Assembly (NCBI RefSeq): GCF_042652645.1
Contig: NZ_JBHSGU010000009.1
Coordinates: 62,001 to 126,000, forward strand
Origin: Glaciecola siphonariae
Lineage (GTDB): Bacteria > Pseudomonadota > Gammaproteobacteria > Enterobacterales > Alteromonadaceae
Length of the DNA: 64,000 bases
Reading direction: 5' to 3'
Shown here: positions 18,472-27,572 of the stretch, piece after piece
Layout: each line of letters opens with the position of its first letter
How positions within the stretch are numbered: position 1 is the first letter of the stretch
Position numbers and translations under genes: made by a program
Notes under the pieces: generated by a model
The model's database searches: none
The model's input: the letters and a program-made list of their open reading frames with translations, nothing else
Told to the model about the DNA's origin: nothing

Positions 18472-21400
18472 TGATTGGCGCCGTTATTCGTTGGAGCGTG
18501 CACAACCGCTTTTTTGTTCTGTTGATCACTTTGATAGTGATTGGCGCTGGTTTAATTGCCGTAAAAAATACCCCAGTGGATGCCATACCCGATTTGTCTG
18601 ATGTGCAGGTAATTGTAAAAACCAGCTACCTAGGACAAGCGCCCCAAGTCGTTGAAGATCAGGTCACTTATCCGCTCACTTCTGCCATGCTCTCAGTGCC
18701 GGGTGCAAAAACGGTGCGCGGTTTTTCATTTTTTGGCGACTCTTATGTCTACATTATTTTTGATGATAAAACCGACATGTACTGGGCGAGAGCCAGAGTG
18801 TTGGAATATTTGTCGCAAGTTACTGCTACCTTGCCCGAGGGCGCAAGGCCCCAACTCGGTCCAGATGCAAGCGGAGTAGGGTGGATTTACCTTTATGCGC
18901 TTATTGATAGAAGTAATCAGCATGACCTTGCAGAGCTTCGCAGTATTCAAGACTGGTTTTTGAAGTTTGAACTGCAAACGGTGCCTGGCGTGTCGGAAGT
19001 GGCGAGTGCTGGCGGCATGGTGAAGCAGTATCAAGTGCTTTTAGATCCAAATAAGCTGCGCGCCTACAACATTCCTTTAAGCCATGTGCAAATGGCGATA
19101 CGCAGAGGCAATCAAGAGCTCGGAGCGTCTGTGATTGAAATGGCAGAGGCTGAATACATGGTACGGGCCACCGGATATATTTCGGATAAACAAGATATAG
19201 AGAATATTCCCTTAGGTGTAAATGACCAAGGCACGGCCCTGTTTATTAAAGATGTGGCGAGCGTTGAACTCGGTCCGCAAATGCGAAGAGGCCTTGTTGA
19301 GTTAAATGGTGAGGGTGAAACAGTAGGCGGCATTGTGGTTATGCGTTCTGGTGAAAACGCGCAGCAAACCATAAAGGGTGTAAAAGCTAAGTTAGAGCAA
19401 CTCTCTGCTGGCCTGCCAGACGGGGTAGAAATTGTCAGCGTGTATGACCGTTCCGCGCTAATAGAGCGCGCCATCGATAATTTAAGCACCAAGCTCATTG
19501 CTGAGTTTGTTGTGGTGGTTTTGGTGTGTATCGCGTTTTTGTTTCATCTGCGCTCATCTTTAGTTGCCATTATTAGTTTGCCGGTGGGTATTTTACTGGC
19601 CTTTATTGTGATGCACCTGCAGGGAATTAACGCCAACATCATGTCTTTAGGAGGCATCGCCATTGCTATTGGTGCAATGATAGATGGCGCCATTGTGATG
19701 GTTGAAAATATGCACAAGCACATGGAGGATACTCCCTTAACCAAACAGAATCGCTGGCAAATTGTGGTTGATTCAGCCACAGAAGTAGGTCCTGCTTTGT
19801 TCTTTAGTTTGCTTATTATCACCGTGAGCTTTTTACCGGTATTTTCGCTAGAGGCGCAAGAGGGGCGTATGTTTTCGCCGCTTGCTTATACCAAGACCTA
19901 TGCCATGGCTGCTGCCGCGATTTTAGCGGTGACTCTGGTGCCGGTGCTGATGGGATATTGTGTGCGCGGCAAAGTAAAAGCCGAGCAAAAAAATCCCATT
20001 AATCGTTTGCTGACTCTTATTTATCGCCCCTGTTTAGGGTGCGTATTGCGCTATCCAAAGTCTGCGATTTTCGCGGCGCTATTGATATTGATAGTGGGCC
20101 TTTGGCCGCTTAGCAAAATTGGCAGCGAATTTATTCCCTCGCTAGATGAAGGCGATTTGATGTATATGCCTACTACCTACGCTGGGATTTCGGTCGGTAA
20201 AGCGCGAGAACTGTTGCAGCAAACCAATAAACTCATTAAAACCGTGCCTGAGGTGCAAACTGTATTTGGCAAAGTTGGCAGAGCAGAAACGGCAACTGAC
20301 CCTGCGCCGCTCACCATGATTGAAACTTTTATTCAGCTAAAGCCAAAATCTCAGTGGCGAGAAGGCATGGATACCAAGGCCCTGATAGAAGAGTTTGAAA
20401 AACTGATAAATATCCCGGGTTTAAGCAATGCATGGGTGATGCCCATTAAAACGCGCATTGATATGTTAGCAACCGGCATCAAAACGCCAGTGGGTATTAA
20501 AATAGGCGGCCCAGACTTAAATGAAATTCAGCGAATAGGTCAGCAGCTCGAAGTCATTATAGGAGGGCTTGATGGCACCGCTTCGGTTTATTCAGAGCGC
20601 GTTGCCGGCGGACGTTACATCAATATCGATATCAAAAGAGCGCAGGCGGCGCGATACGGGCTTAACATCGCAGACGTACAGCAAATTATTGGTGGCGCTG
20701 TGGGCGGTATGAATGTGGGGCTTTCGGTGGAAGGTCGAGAGCGTTATCCGATAAACGTGCGCTACCCTCAAGCATATCGCAATTCGCCAGAGTCGCTTAG
20801 CGACCTGCCTATAGTCACGCCAAGCGGTGCACATATCGCCTTAGGCGAGATAGCAACGATTAACATTATCCAAGGTCCAGCGGGCATAAAAAGTGAGAAT
20901 GCGCGCCCTAACGGTTGGGTGTTTATTGATATAGACGATGTTGACATTGGTCACTACGTTGCCACCGCGCAACAAGCTGTAAATGAGCAGCTCGTTTTAC
21001 CCGCCGGATACTCACTGAACTGGGCTGGGCAATATGAATACATGATGCGTGCAAAAGAGAAATTGAGCCTAGTATTGCCGCTCACGCTAGCGATCATTGT
21101 TGTCTTGCTTTATCTGAACTTTAGAAACATGGTGCAGGTAAGCATGATCATCATCACGCTTCCTTTTGCCATGATTGGCGGCATCTGGTTACTGTATTTA
21201 CAGGGCTTTAATTTTTCAGTAGCTGTGGGGGTGGGTTTTATCGCGCTGGCTGGCGTTGCCGTAGAAATTGGCGTGATCATGTTGGTGTATCTCAATCAAG
21301 CATATGATCGCATGCTCACAAGTTGTGCTAAAGCCAATATAACGCCTAGTTTACATGAGCTGATACAGGCTGTACAAAATGGAGCAAGCTTGCGTGTAAG

Positions 21401-21587
21401 GCCTGTCATGATGACGTCGGCCTCTATTATTCTTGGTTTGTTGCCGGTGATGTATACCACCGGAACAGGCTCAGAGGTAATGAGCCGCATCGCCGCGCCA
21501 ATGGTCGGCGGCATGGTAAGCGCCCTTGTTTTGACCTTACTCATTTTGCCCGCCGTATACTTAATATGGCGTAAGCGTTATTTATAG
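18471..21587 (+). CDS. cusA: Heavy-metal efflux RND transporter, CusA type
   Basis: A 1038-residue inner-membrane proton-driven exporter with the two-times-six helix RND layout. It has NTPVDAIPDLSDVQV near the N-terminus, the TM4 motif GAMIDGAIVMVENMHKHM, and porter motifs close to E. coli CusA (GRAETATDPAPLTM, TRIDMLATGIKTPVGIKI), including the Met of the copper-binding set within RIDML. This favours Cu(I)/Ag(I) rather than zinc or cobalt. It acts with the adaptor and channel encoded just upstream. It is followed after 20 bases by a GGDEF fragment. Confidence 0.94.
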   Translation: MIGAVIRWSVHNRFFVLLITLIVIGAGLIAVKNTPVDAIPDLSDVQVIVKTSYLGQAPQVVEDQVTYPLTSAMLSVPGAKTVRGFSFFGDSYVYIIFDDKTDMYWARARVLEYLSQVTATLPEGARPQLGPDASGVGWIYLYALIDRSNQHDLAELRSIQDWFLKFELQTVPGVSEVASAGGMVKQYQVLLDPNKLRAYNIPLSHVQMAIRRGNQELGASVIEMAEAEYMVRATGYISDKQDIENIPLGVNDQGTALFIKDVASVELGPQMRRGLVELNGEGETVGGIVVMRSGENAQQTIKGVKAKLEQLSAGLPDGVEIVSVYDRSALIERAIDNLSTKLIAEFVVVVLVCIAFLFHLRSSLVAIISLPVGILLAFIVMHLQGINANIMSLGGIAIAIGAMIDGAIVMVENMHKHMEDTPLTKQNRWQIVVDSATEVGPALFFSLLIITVSFLPVFSLEAQEGRMFSPLAYTKTYAMAAAAILAVTLVPVLMGYCVRGKVKAEQKNPINRLLTLIYRPCLGCVLRYPKSAIFAALLILIVGLWPLSKIGSEFIPSLDEGDLMYMPTTYAGISVGKARELLQQTNKLIKTVPEVQTVFGKVGRAETATDPAPLTMIETFIQLKPKSQWREGMDTKALIEEFEKLINIPGLSNAWVMPIKTRIDMLATGIKTPVGIKIGGPDLNEIQRIGQQLEVIIGGLDGTASVYSERVAGGRYINIDIKRAQAARYGLNIADVQQIIGGAVGGMNVGLSVEGRERYPINVRYPQAYRNSPESLSDLPIVTPSGAHIALGEIATINIIQGPAGIKSENARPNGWVFIDIDDVDIGHYVATAQQAVNEQLVLPAGYSLNWAGQYEYMMRAKEKLSLVLPLTLAIIVVLLYLNFRNMVQVSMIIITLPFAMIGGIWLLYLQGFNFSVAVGVGFIALAGVAVEIGVIMLVYLNQAYDRMLTSCAKANITPSLHELIQAVQNGASLRVRPVMMTSASIILGLLPVMYTTGTGSEVMSRIAAPMVGGMVSALVLTLLILPAVYLIWRKRYL

Positions 21588-21607
21588 GCTTGGTTTCTAT
21601 TTAACGT

Positions 21608-22090
21608 ATGTGCTCAATTGATGTAGTTAAGGCGCTCGAAAAAGAACACTCCACTGTAAAGCTTTTTAAAGGTGAGTGTGCCATCGCAATCATCGATATA
21701 GACCGATTTAAGTCAGTGAACGATACTTATGGTCATGATATAGGCGACAGGGCAATAAAACATATTGCTGAAATTTTGCAAGTTAACACCAACAGCACTG
21801 ACATAGTGGCTCGAGCTGGCGGTGAAGAGTTCTGTATTGTAATGCCACAGCAAGACATGCAGCAAAGTCTGTTCAAGTTAGAGCAAATTCGTAAGCAAAT
21901 TGAATTAAAGCCGCTGGTAACAGACGACTATCACATTCAAATGACGGTTAGTATCGGCCTTGCCTCAATGTTAGAGGCAAACAGCTCTAGTCAAGCGATG
22001 AAGTTCGCCGACACCGCACTATATGGCGCAAAAGAAGCTGGACGCAATCGCGTAGTGCAATATAACAACAGGCTAAAGCGTAAAAGCTGA
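21608..22090 (+). CDS. Shortened GGDEF (diguanylate cyclase) protein
   Basis: 160 residues that are nearly all GGDEF domain: IDIDRFKSVNDTYGHDIGD, the active-site RAGGEEF, VSIGLA and AKEAGRNRV. The usual beginning of the domain (the DxLTGLxNR helix) is missing, and an in-frame TAA lies directly before the ATG (21602-21604). No RxxD inhibitory site precedes GGEEF. There is no sensor domain. It could be a remnant of a longer cyclase, or a minimal cyclase or c-di-GMP-related protein cotranscribed with the Cus operon (20-base gap). Because the guanine-binding Asn of the missing helix is absent, I doubt normal activity. Confidence 0.75.
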   Translation: MCSIDVVKALEKEHSTVKLFKGECAIAIIDIDRFKSVNDTYGHDIGDRAIKHIAEILQVNTNSTDIVARAGGEEFCIVMPQQDMQQSLFKLEQIRKQIELKPLVTDDYHIQMTVSIGLASMLEANSSSQAMKFADTALYGAKEAGRNRVVQYNNRLKRKS

Positions 22091-22298
22091 GTATTTGTTA
22101 TATGTGTGAATACAAGTAACCTTGTTGCTTTCTAGACAATTCTGATAGCCCGGATGGATGCATCTAAGCAGTAGAGGTGTCAGGATTCTTTACTATAAAA
22201 TCAACTTGAGAAAATACTTTCAATAAAATCATGGGTTTAACTAGTGGCTTGTTAATTGCTGTATCGACTTTTTACCCATAACTTAATTAGAAGTAAGT

Positions 22299-22907
22299 AT
22301 GTTGAAGTTGAAGGCGCTCCTAGCGAGCCTAGTACTATTACCTATGATTGCAAATGCAGCCGTAATCAATGTCAGCACGGAGTATGACTTAGCGCTAGGA
22401 TTATCATACACCGTTCCTTTAGATTCTGGTCCGGTTACTTTAGACGCTGGTGACAGTGTTGAATTTAATGTTAGCTTTGCAAATAACGATAGATTAAAAA
22501 TTGAAGATGGCAATGAGTCTCTCGTGGGCTGGTTTTTGGGCGTAGATAATGAAAGCTCATTTACTATCGAAAACGTTATTTTCGAGTTTCTAGCCCCGAC
22601 ATTGATTAACGGTGCTTCATCGATTTTTAACATCGGCACTGCTAACGGTGGCGCAGCCCACATCGGCCCTTTACTTCGTGAGTTTCTGACTGCAGGTCAG
22701 TCCTTAGAGTTCTCTGGTTTCAAAGTGAGCTACGACGTAGTCTCTATAACAAGAACGCCTTACACATATTCTAATATGTGGTTTATTGCTACTGGCGATA
22801 ACGTAAGCGTTATCTCGGCTACACAAGTGCCTGCGCCTTCTATGCTTATGCTATTTTTGCTAGCGCTTTTAGGTGTTAGAGTGATCAAAAAGTCAAGCAA
22901 GGCATAA
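22299..22907 (+). CDS. PEP-CTERM-like secreted protein
   Basis: 202 residues: a signal peptide (MLKLKALLASLVLLPMIANA), a beta-rich Asn/Gly-containing body with no recognised domain, and a C-terminal tail of VPAPSM, a hydrophobic run (LMLFLLALLGV) and a basic end (KKSSK). This is the exosortase-substrate layout with PAP in place of PEP. It is monocistronic: about 210 bases without a gene precede it and a strong terminator follows. Function unknown. Confidence 0.78.
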   Translation: MLKLKALLASLVLLPMIANAAVINVSTEYDLALGLSYTVPLDSGPVTLDAGDSVEFNVSFANNDRLKIEDGNESLVGWFLGVDNESSFTIENVIFEFLAPTLINGASSIFNIGTANGGAAHIGPLLREFLTAGQSLEFSGFKVSYDVVSITRTPYTYSNMWFIATGDNVSVISATQVPAPSMLMLFLLALLGVRVIKKSSKA

Positions 22908-22926
22908 GTGTCCAATTTGAATATTC

Positions 22927-22950
22927 AAAACCCGCTTTGGCGGGTTTTTT
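22927..22950 (+). terminator. Rho-independent terminator
   Basis: CCCGC-TTTG-GCGGG hairpin preceded by AAAA and followed by six T, 20 bases after the PEP-CTERM-like gene stop. Confidence 0.88.
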
Positions 22951-23014
22951 GTTGAGTAAGCTGTTAAAACAAATTTCTTGAGTCTTATGTTCTGGCAAGT
23001 ATATAACTAAGCGA

Positions 23015-23545
23015 TTAAGAAATTTCTGATTTTAAATATTTAAACAACTCTCGAGAGGCGGCTGGTGGTTTTGCTTCTGAGGCTTCTTTTTTTGCAGTGC
23101 GAATAAGCTGCCTTAGCTTCTGGCGATCTAGCTGAGGGTGCTCGGCCATGAGTGCTTGAACTGCATCGTCACCCTCTTTGATAAGCGTGTCTCTGGTCCG
23201 CTCTAGCCCATGAAAGGCTTTTACGCTGTGTGTATGAGCGTTACGTAATTTGTCGATCGCCAAACGAATAGGGGCGACATCACGCTGGCGTAACAGTTTG
23301 CCGATAAGCTGAATTTGCCGACGAAAGCCTTCTTTTTTACGATTAATTTTTGAAGCTACTTCTAGGGCGCTATCAAGCTCATCGTCAAGTGGCATTTTTT
23401 CGCGCTCACCTTTGGTGAGGCCTACCAATTCGAGTCCTAGCTTCTTGAGCGCTTCAGAGGCCTGCTTAAGCTGAGTCTTACTGGTAAATTCTGTTGCGCT
23501 ATATTCTTCGCCTTGCGGGTCTGAATCAAATGCGTCGTTATTCAT
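23015..23545 (-). CDS. darP: DarP (YjgA), ribosome-associated large-subunit assembly factor
   Basis: The frame is open far upstream, but the conserved protein starts at the ATG at 23545 (MNNDAFDSDPQGEEY), giving 176 residues, close to E. coli YjgA (183). It is highly charged and helical, with IQLIGKLLRQRDVAPIRLA and a C-terminal DRQKLRQLIRTAKKE that match the family. DarP assists late 50S subunit maturation. It is divergent from pmbA, the order found in many gammaproteobacteria. The upstream extension (23546-23872) overlaps pmbA on the other strand and is rich in Cys and Ser, so it is not coding. Confidence 0.92.
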   Translation of the reverse strand: MNNDAFDSDPQGEEYSATEFTSKTQLKQASEALKKLGLELVGLTKGEREKMPLDDELDSALEVASKINRKKEGFRRQIQLIGKLLRQRDVAPIRLAIDKLRNAHTHSVKAFHGLERTRDTLIKEGDDAVQALMAEHPQLDRQKLRQLIRTAKKEASEAKPPAASRELFKYLKSEIS

Positions 23546-23660
23546 AGGGCGTTTTTTTACATCATTAGTGCTAAACTTGGGCGCAATTGTAACAGGGCTG
23601 CATTTGAAAACATAATTGTTGCTGCAGCCTAACGAAGTTAATGAGAGTGAAGTGTCGTTT

Positions 23661-24992
23661 ATGCAGGTACAACAGCAGCTTAGTGAAATACAGAACATCG
23701 TTGATGAAACCCTTTCTCTTGCCAAAAAACTAGGCGCCACTGCCGCCGAGGCCAGCATGTCGAAAGTGCAGGGGATTTCAGTGACCTCGCGTATGCAAGA
23801 AGTGGAAACGGTTGAATTTACAAACGACGGTGGACTTGGCGTGTGTGTATTTGTGGGCAATAAAAAGGGCAATGCGTCAACCGCCGATTTAAGCCCCGAT
23901 GCGCTAAGACTTACTGTTGAAAAGGCCGTAGAGATTGCTAAGTATACCAGCGAAGATAAGTGCGCAGGTATTGCCGACGCCGATATGATTGCACGCGATA
24001 TTCCCGACTTAGACCTATACCATCCTCAAGCGCTTGACGCCGAGTATGCGCTAGAGCAAGCGCTCATTGCTGAAAAGGCGGGACTTGAAACCGATAGCCG
24101 TATTGTTAATTCTGATGGCGCCAGCTACAACGCAAATTTAGGTGTAAGGGTGTATGGCAATACTAACGGCATTAACGCAGGTTACCCTAGCAGTCGCTTT
24201 AGTTTGAGTTGCGTATTGATTGCTCAACATGATCAAGACATGCAGCGCGATTATGCGTATACCGTGTCTAGAGAGGCCAACAAACTAGACAGCGCGCAAA
24301 CGGTTGGTCGACTTGCCGGTGAGCAAACCGTCTCTCGTTTGGGCGCGCGCAAGATAAACACAGCAAAGGTGCCGGTTCTATTTCATCGCGATATTGCCTC
24401 AAGCGTGTTTGGACATTTTATCAGTGCCATAAGTGGCGGTAGCCTCTACCGTAAGTCGTCATTTTTACTCGACTCTATCAATACCCAAGTATTTCCTAAG
24501 TGGTTAAGCATACAGGAACGCCCACATTTACTGCGCGGCCTTGCTAGTAGCCCTTTTGATAATGAAGGCGTGCGCACGCAAGATATGGATATTGTGCACA
24601 ATGGCGTATTACAGCATTATTTGCTAGCGAGCTACTCGGCGCGCAAATTAGGTTTACAAACCAATGGCCACGCCGGCGGTATCCACAACTGCTTGGTCAG
24701 TCATACGGGGCACTCAGATGAGGACCTGCTCAAAGAGATGGGCACAGGACTTATGGTGACAGAGCTTATGGGGCAAGGTGTTAATGTGGTAAACGGTGAC
24801 TATAGTCGCGGTGCCGCAGGCTTTTGGGTTGAAAATGGCGTAATTCAGTATCCTGTGCACGAGATTACCATTGCTGGCAATTTAAAAGATATGCTAATGA
24901 ATATTGTCGCCATTGGCGAGAAAGCCGAAGTGCGTGGTGCTTTGCAAACTGGTTCAGTATTGTTAAGTGAAATGCAGGTTGCCGGCAATTAA
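23661..24992 (+). CDS. pmbA: PmbA/TldE, metalloprotease partner subunit
   Basis: 443 residues from the ATG at 23661; an ATG at 23616 would add 15 unlike residues. The sequence follows E. coli PmbA closely, e.g. CAGIADADMIARDIPDLDL, SSVFGHFISAISGGSLYRKS, TNGHAGGIHN, and EMGTGLMVTELMGQGVNVV. TldD/TldE is a cytoplasmic heterodimeric protease that trims unfolded peptides (microcin B17, CcdA). The HExxH zinc site is in TldD, not here, as expected. tldD is not in the window. The divergent neighbour darP is conserved. Confidence 0.96.
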   Translation: MQVQQQLSEIQNIVDETLSLAKKLGATAAEASMSKVQGISVTSRMQEVETVEFTNDGGLGVCVFVGNKKGNASTADLSPDALRLTVEKAVEIAKYTSEDKCAGIADADMIARDIPDLDLYHPQALDAEYALEQALIAEKAGLETDSRIVNSDGASYNANLGVRVYGNTNGINAGYPSSRFSLSCVLIAQHDQDMQRDYAYTVSREANKLDSAQTVGRLAGEQTVSRLGARKINTAKVPVLFHRDIASSVFGHFISAISGGSLYRKSSFLLDSINTQVFPKWLSIQERPHLLRGLASSPFDNEGVRTQDMDIVHNGVLQHYLLASYSARKLGLQTNGHAGGIHNCLVSHTGHSDEDLLKEMGTGLMVTELMGQGVNVVNGDYSRGAAGFWVENGVIQYPVHEITIAGNLKDMLMNIVAIGEKAEVRGALQTGSVLLSEMQVAGN

Positions 24993-25053
24993 GGTAGTAA
25001 CTAAGGCAACAATAGGCGCGGTAATAAACGCCGCAATAAACGAATCAATATAA

Positions 25054-25094
25054 AAAAACGCACCTAATGTTTTGATTGCATTAGGTGCGTTTTT
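25054..25094. terminator. Strong bidirectional terminator
   Basis: A 16-bp stem (AAAAACGCACCTAATG/CATTAGGTGCGTTTTT) around a 9-base loop, between convergent pmbA and arcA. T-runs exist in both directions. Confidence 0.9.
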
Positions 25095-25178
25095 ATTGTG
25101 TTTCTGATTAAGGTCTCTTTTTAAATCCCTTTATGTTAACCCTTAGCCGCTTAAAGCAGTCCCTAATCAACAGCTGTT

Positions 25179-25886
25179 TTATTGGTCCACTTCGCCGCAA
25201 AAGCGATAGCCTTCGCCATGAATAGTCACAATCAATTCTTCATCATTTGGCTCAGATTCAAAGTGCTTTCTTATACGGCGTATGGTGACATCAACCGTAC
25301 GGTCATTTGGACGTAACTCACGACCAGTCATCTCCATAATAAGCTGTTCACGGGTTAATATTTTGCCCGGATTGCTCAGAAACAAATGGAGTGCTCTAAA
25401 CTCACTGCGCGGCAGTCTGAACTCTGTACCATTTGGCGAGATTAAGCTGCGGCTGTCACCGTCTAGCGTCCATCCGTTAAACTTCACTTTGCTTGGCAAA
25501 TCATCATCTTCTGCCGAATTGCTGGTGCGAGACAAAAGGTTGCGCGCTCGGATGGTCAATTCACGAGGGTTAAACGGTTTTGTAAGATAATCGTCGGCCC
25601 CAATTTCTAGACCCAAGATACGGTCTACGTCATTGTCGCGACCGGTTAGGAATATGATGCCAACGTTTTTACGGTCGCGCACTTCGCGCGCAAGTATCAA
25701 GCCGTTTTTGCCAGGCAAATTGATGTCTAAAATGCATAGATTTATGTTGTTGTTTTCAAAAAAATCATGCATCTGCTCACCGTTTTCGGCTTCAAACACA
25801 TTGTAGCCTTCAGCCTCAAATAGACTTTTAAGGGTGGTGCGTGTAACAACTTCGTCTTCTACTATTAATATATTTGGCGTCTGCAT
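25179..25886 (-). CDS. arcA: ArcA, aerobic respiration control response regulator
   Basis: 235 residues, nearly collinear with E. coli ArcA: MQTPNILIVEDE, phospho-acceptor Asp in LDINLPGKNG, TGRDNDVDRILGLEIGADDY, TKPFNPRELTIRARNLLSR, and a winged-helix DNA-binding domain with NDRTVDVTIRRIRKHFES and GEGYRFCG. It represses respiratory genes and activates others under low oxygen, after phosphorylation by ArcB or a related kinase (not in the window). Single gene, convergent with pmbA. The acidic linker SAEDDDLPS differs from E. coli. Confidence 0.97.
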   Translation of the reverse strand: MQTPNILIVEDEVVTRTTLKSLFEAEGYNVFEAENGEQMHDFFENNNINLCILDINLPGKNGLILAREVRDRKNVGIIFLTGRDNDVDRILGLEIGADDYLTKPFNPRELTIRARNLLSRTSNSAEDDDLPSKVKFNGWTLDGDSRSLISPNGTEFRLPRSEFRALHLFLSNPGKILTREQLIMEMTGRELRPNDRTVDVTIRRIRKHFESEPNDEELIVTIHGEGYRFCGEVDQ

Positions 25887-26125
25887 CTTTCTACACTGTT
25901 CTTATTGATGTGCGGCTAAATGGCACATTTGCCGAATTGTCGCTTCATCAGAGATTATGCCGCAACGATATATGTCTGGCGGGTTGCAGCGAAAATAAGA
26001 GCTTGCTCTTACTTATTGCCAGTTTCAACATACAGTATTTCAAAAAAGACCGCACTTGAAAAGTAACTTTTTTGTTAAACCGAGCTATCAAGCGCCAAAA
26101 AAATTAATAAAAAACAAATAGATTG

Positions 26126-27568
26126 TTATTGATTGTATATCTGTTCGTACTCTAAAGCTGCTTGGCTCCACGTAAAACGTGTTTTCATAGCGCGTTCCCG
26201 CATTGCTGCAAGCAGTTTTGTTTGTTCTTTGTTTAATAGTAACACGCGGCGCAAAGCACTTAATAAGGCATCGGGGCTAGGGTCACAAAATACAAATCCT
26301 GTGCCGTGTTCATCGCTTGCGTCAACGACGGTGTCGGCTAATCCTCCCACCTTGCGCACTACCGGCAGTGTGCCATAGGCCAAGCTATACATCTGGTTAA
26401 GGCCACAGGGCTCAAATTCCGACGGCATTAAAAAGAAGTCGCTACCCGCTTCAATCAAGTGTGCCCATTCAGGCGAAAAGGCCTCAATAAAGGCAAACTG
26501 CTTAGGATGAGCCTGCGCGATATCTCTTAATGATTTTGTGATGCTTACATCACCGGTGCCCATAATCACCAACTGGACTTTGTGCGTTAGCAGTTCGTTA
26601 AGTATTGGCATTAAATAACCAAATCCTTTTTGCTGCGTAGCCCTGCATACCATGCCAAACAGCGGCACAGATTTTAGCGAAGCAAGCCCAGCATCTTTTT
26701 GAAGCTTGGTTTTGCAGACTGCTTTGCCTGCCATATTGGCCAAACTGAAGTTTGCGGGAATAAGTGGATCAGATGCTGGGTCCCATTGGGAATAGTCGCA
26801 GCCGTTAAGTACGCCTCGCACTTTTTCAGGGGCAAGATTAATCACGTCGAATATGCCGTGGCTACCAATGTAACTCTTAATTTCTTCAGCATAACTAGGG
26901 CTAACCGGGCAAATGTGGTCTGCGTATAAGATGCCCGTTTTAAGTAAGTTAATGTAACCATTGTCGGTGCTAATTTGAAAATAAGATTGCTCGTCGATGA
27001 GCGGCACGCGTGACAATGCGCACACTCCCTGAAAGGCTGCGTTATGCAAGGTGATCAGAGTTTTTGTTTGATGAAAAAACGTGGCGTCTGCCAGTATATT
27101 ATGCCGGCCAATAAAATCGCTCTTCACAAAGTAATTAGCAATAGCTGTGTGCCAATCGTGAGTGTGCACCACATCAGGTTTAAAATTTAGCTCGTTAGCC
27201 ACTTTAAGCGCCGCTAACGAGAAAAACGCAAAGCGCTGGGCGTTGGCGCTAGCTTCTTCCGAATAGGGCGTAGCGTTATCACTAAAATAAGCATGGTCAA
27301 TTAAGTATACGTCTAAGCCATGCAGCGATAGTTGCTTCACGCAAAACTGGTAGTGCTGCTGATGAATACGAATATCTTGCTCTGGCATGGCTTCAATAAG
27401 ATTTGCACCTGCGCCCATGCTGTCGCTGATTTGCTTATAAAAGGGCAAGATAATTTTGATATCGTGACCTCTCTCGGTGAGCGCCAGTGGAAGCGCTTTG
27501 CCTACGTCGGCCAAGCCACCAGTTTTAATGATGTCTTCAACTTCGGAAATGAGAAAGAGTATTTTCAT
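26126..27568 (-). CDS. glgA: Glycogen synthase (ADP/UDP-glucose type, GT5)
   Basis: 480 residues with the GT5 starch/glycogen synthase marks: KTGGLADVGKALP near the N-terminus (nucleotide-sugar binding), HTHDWHTA, a GT-B C-terminal domain with LMPSEFEPCGLNQMYSLAYG, and VRKVGGLADTV. It extends alpha-1,4-glucan chains. The start is 4 bases after the rsmC stop, so it appears to be read through from trmB-rsmC. No glgB, glgC or glgP is in the window, which is unusual since glg genes normally cluster. Confidence 0.95.
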   Translation of the reverse strand: MKILFLISEVEDIIKTGGLADVGKALPLALTERGHDIKIILPFYKQISDSMGAGANLIEAMPEQDIRIHQQHYQFCVKQLSLHGLDVYLIDHAYFSDNATPYSEEASANAQRFAFFSLAALKVANELNFKPDVVHTHDWHTAIANYFVKSDFIGRHNILADATFFHQTKTLITLHNAAFQGVCALSRVPLIDEQSYFQISTDNGYINLLKTGILYADHICPVSPSYAEEIKSYIGSHGIFDVINLAPEKVRGVLNGCDYSQWDPASDPLIPANFSLANMAGKAVCKTKLQKDAGLASLKSVPLFGMVCRATQQKGFGYLMPILNELLTHKVQLVIMGTGDVSITKSLRDIAQAHPKQFAFIEAFSPEWAHLIEAGSDFFLMPSEFEPCGLNQMYSLAYGTLPVVRKVGGLADTVVDASDEHGTGFVFCDPSPDALLSALRRVLLLNKEQTKLLAAMRERAMKTRFTWSQAALEYEQIYNQ

Positions 27569-27572
27569 CAGG

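Noticed and set aside
23546..23872. Long N-terminal extension of DarP
   Set aside because: The extra residues are Cys/Ser-rich, overlap pmbA on the other strand and are absent from the family. The ATG at 23545 gives the normal length.
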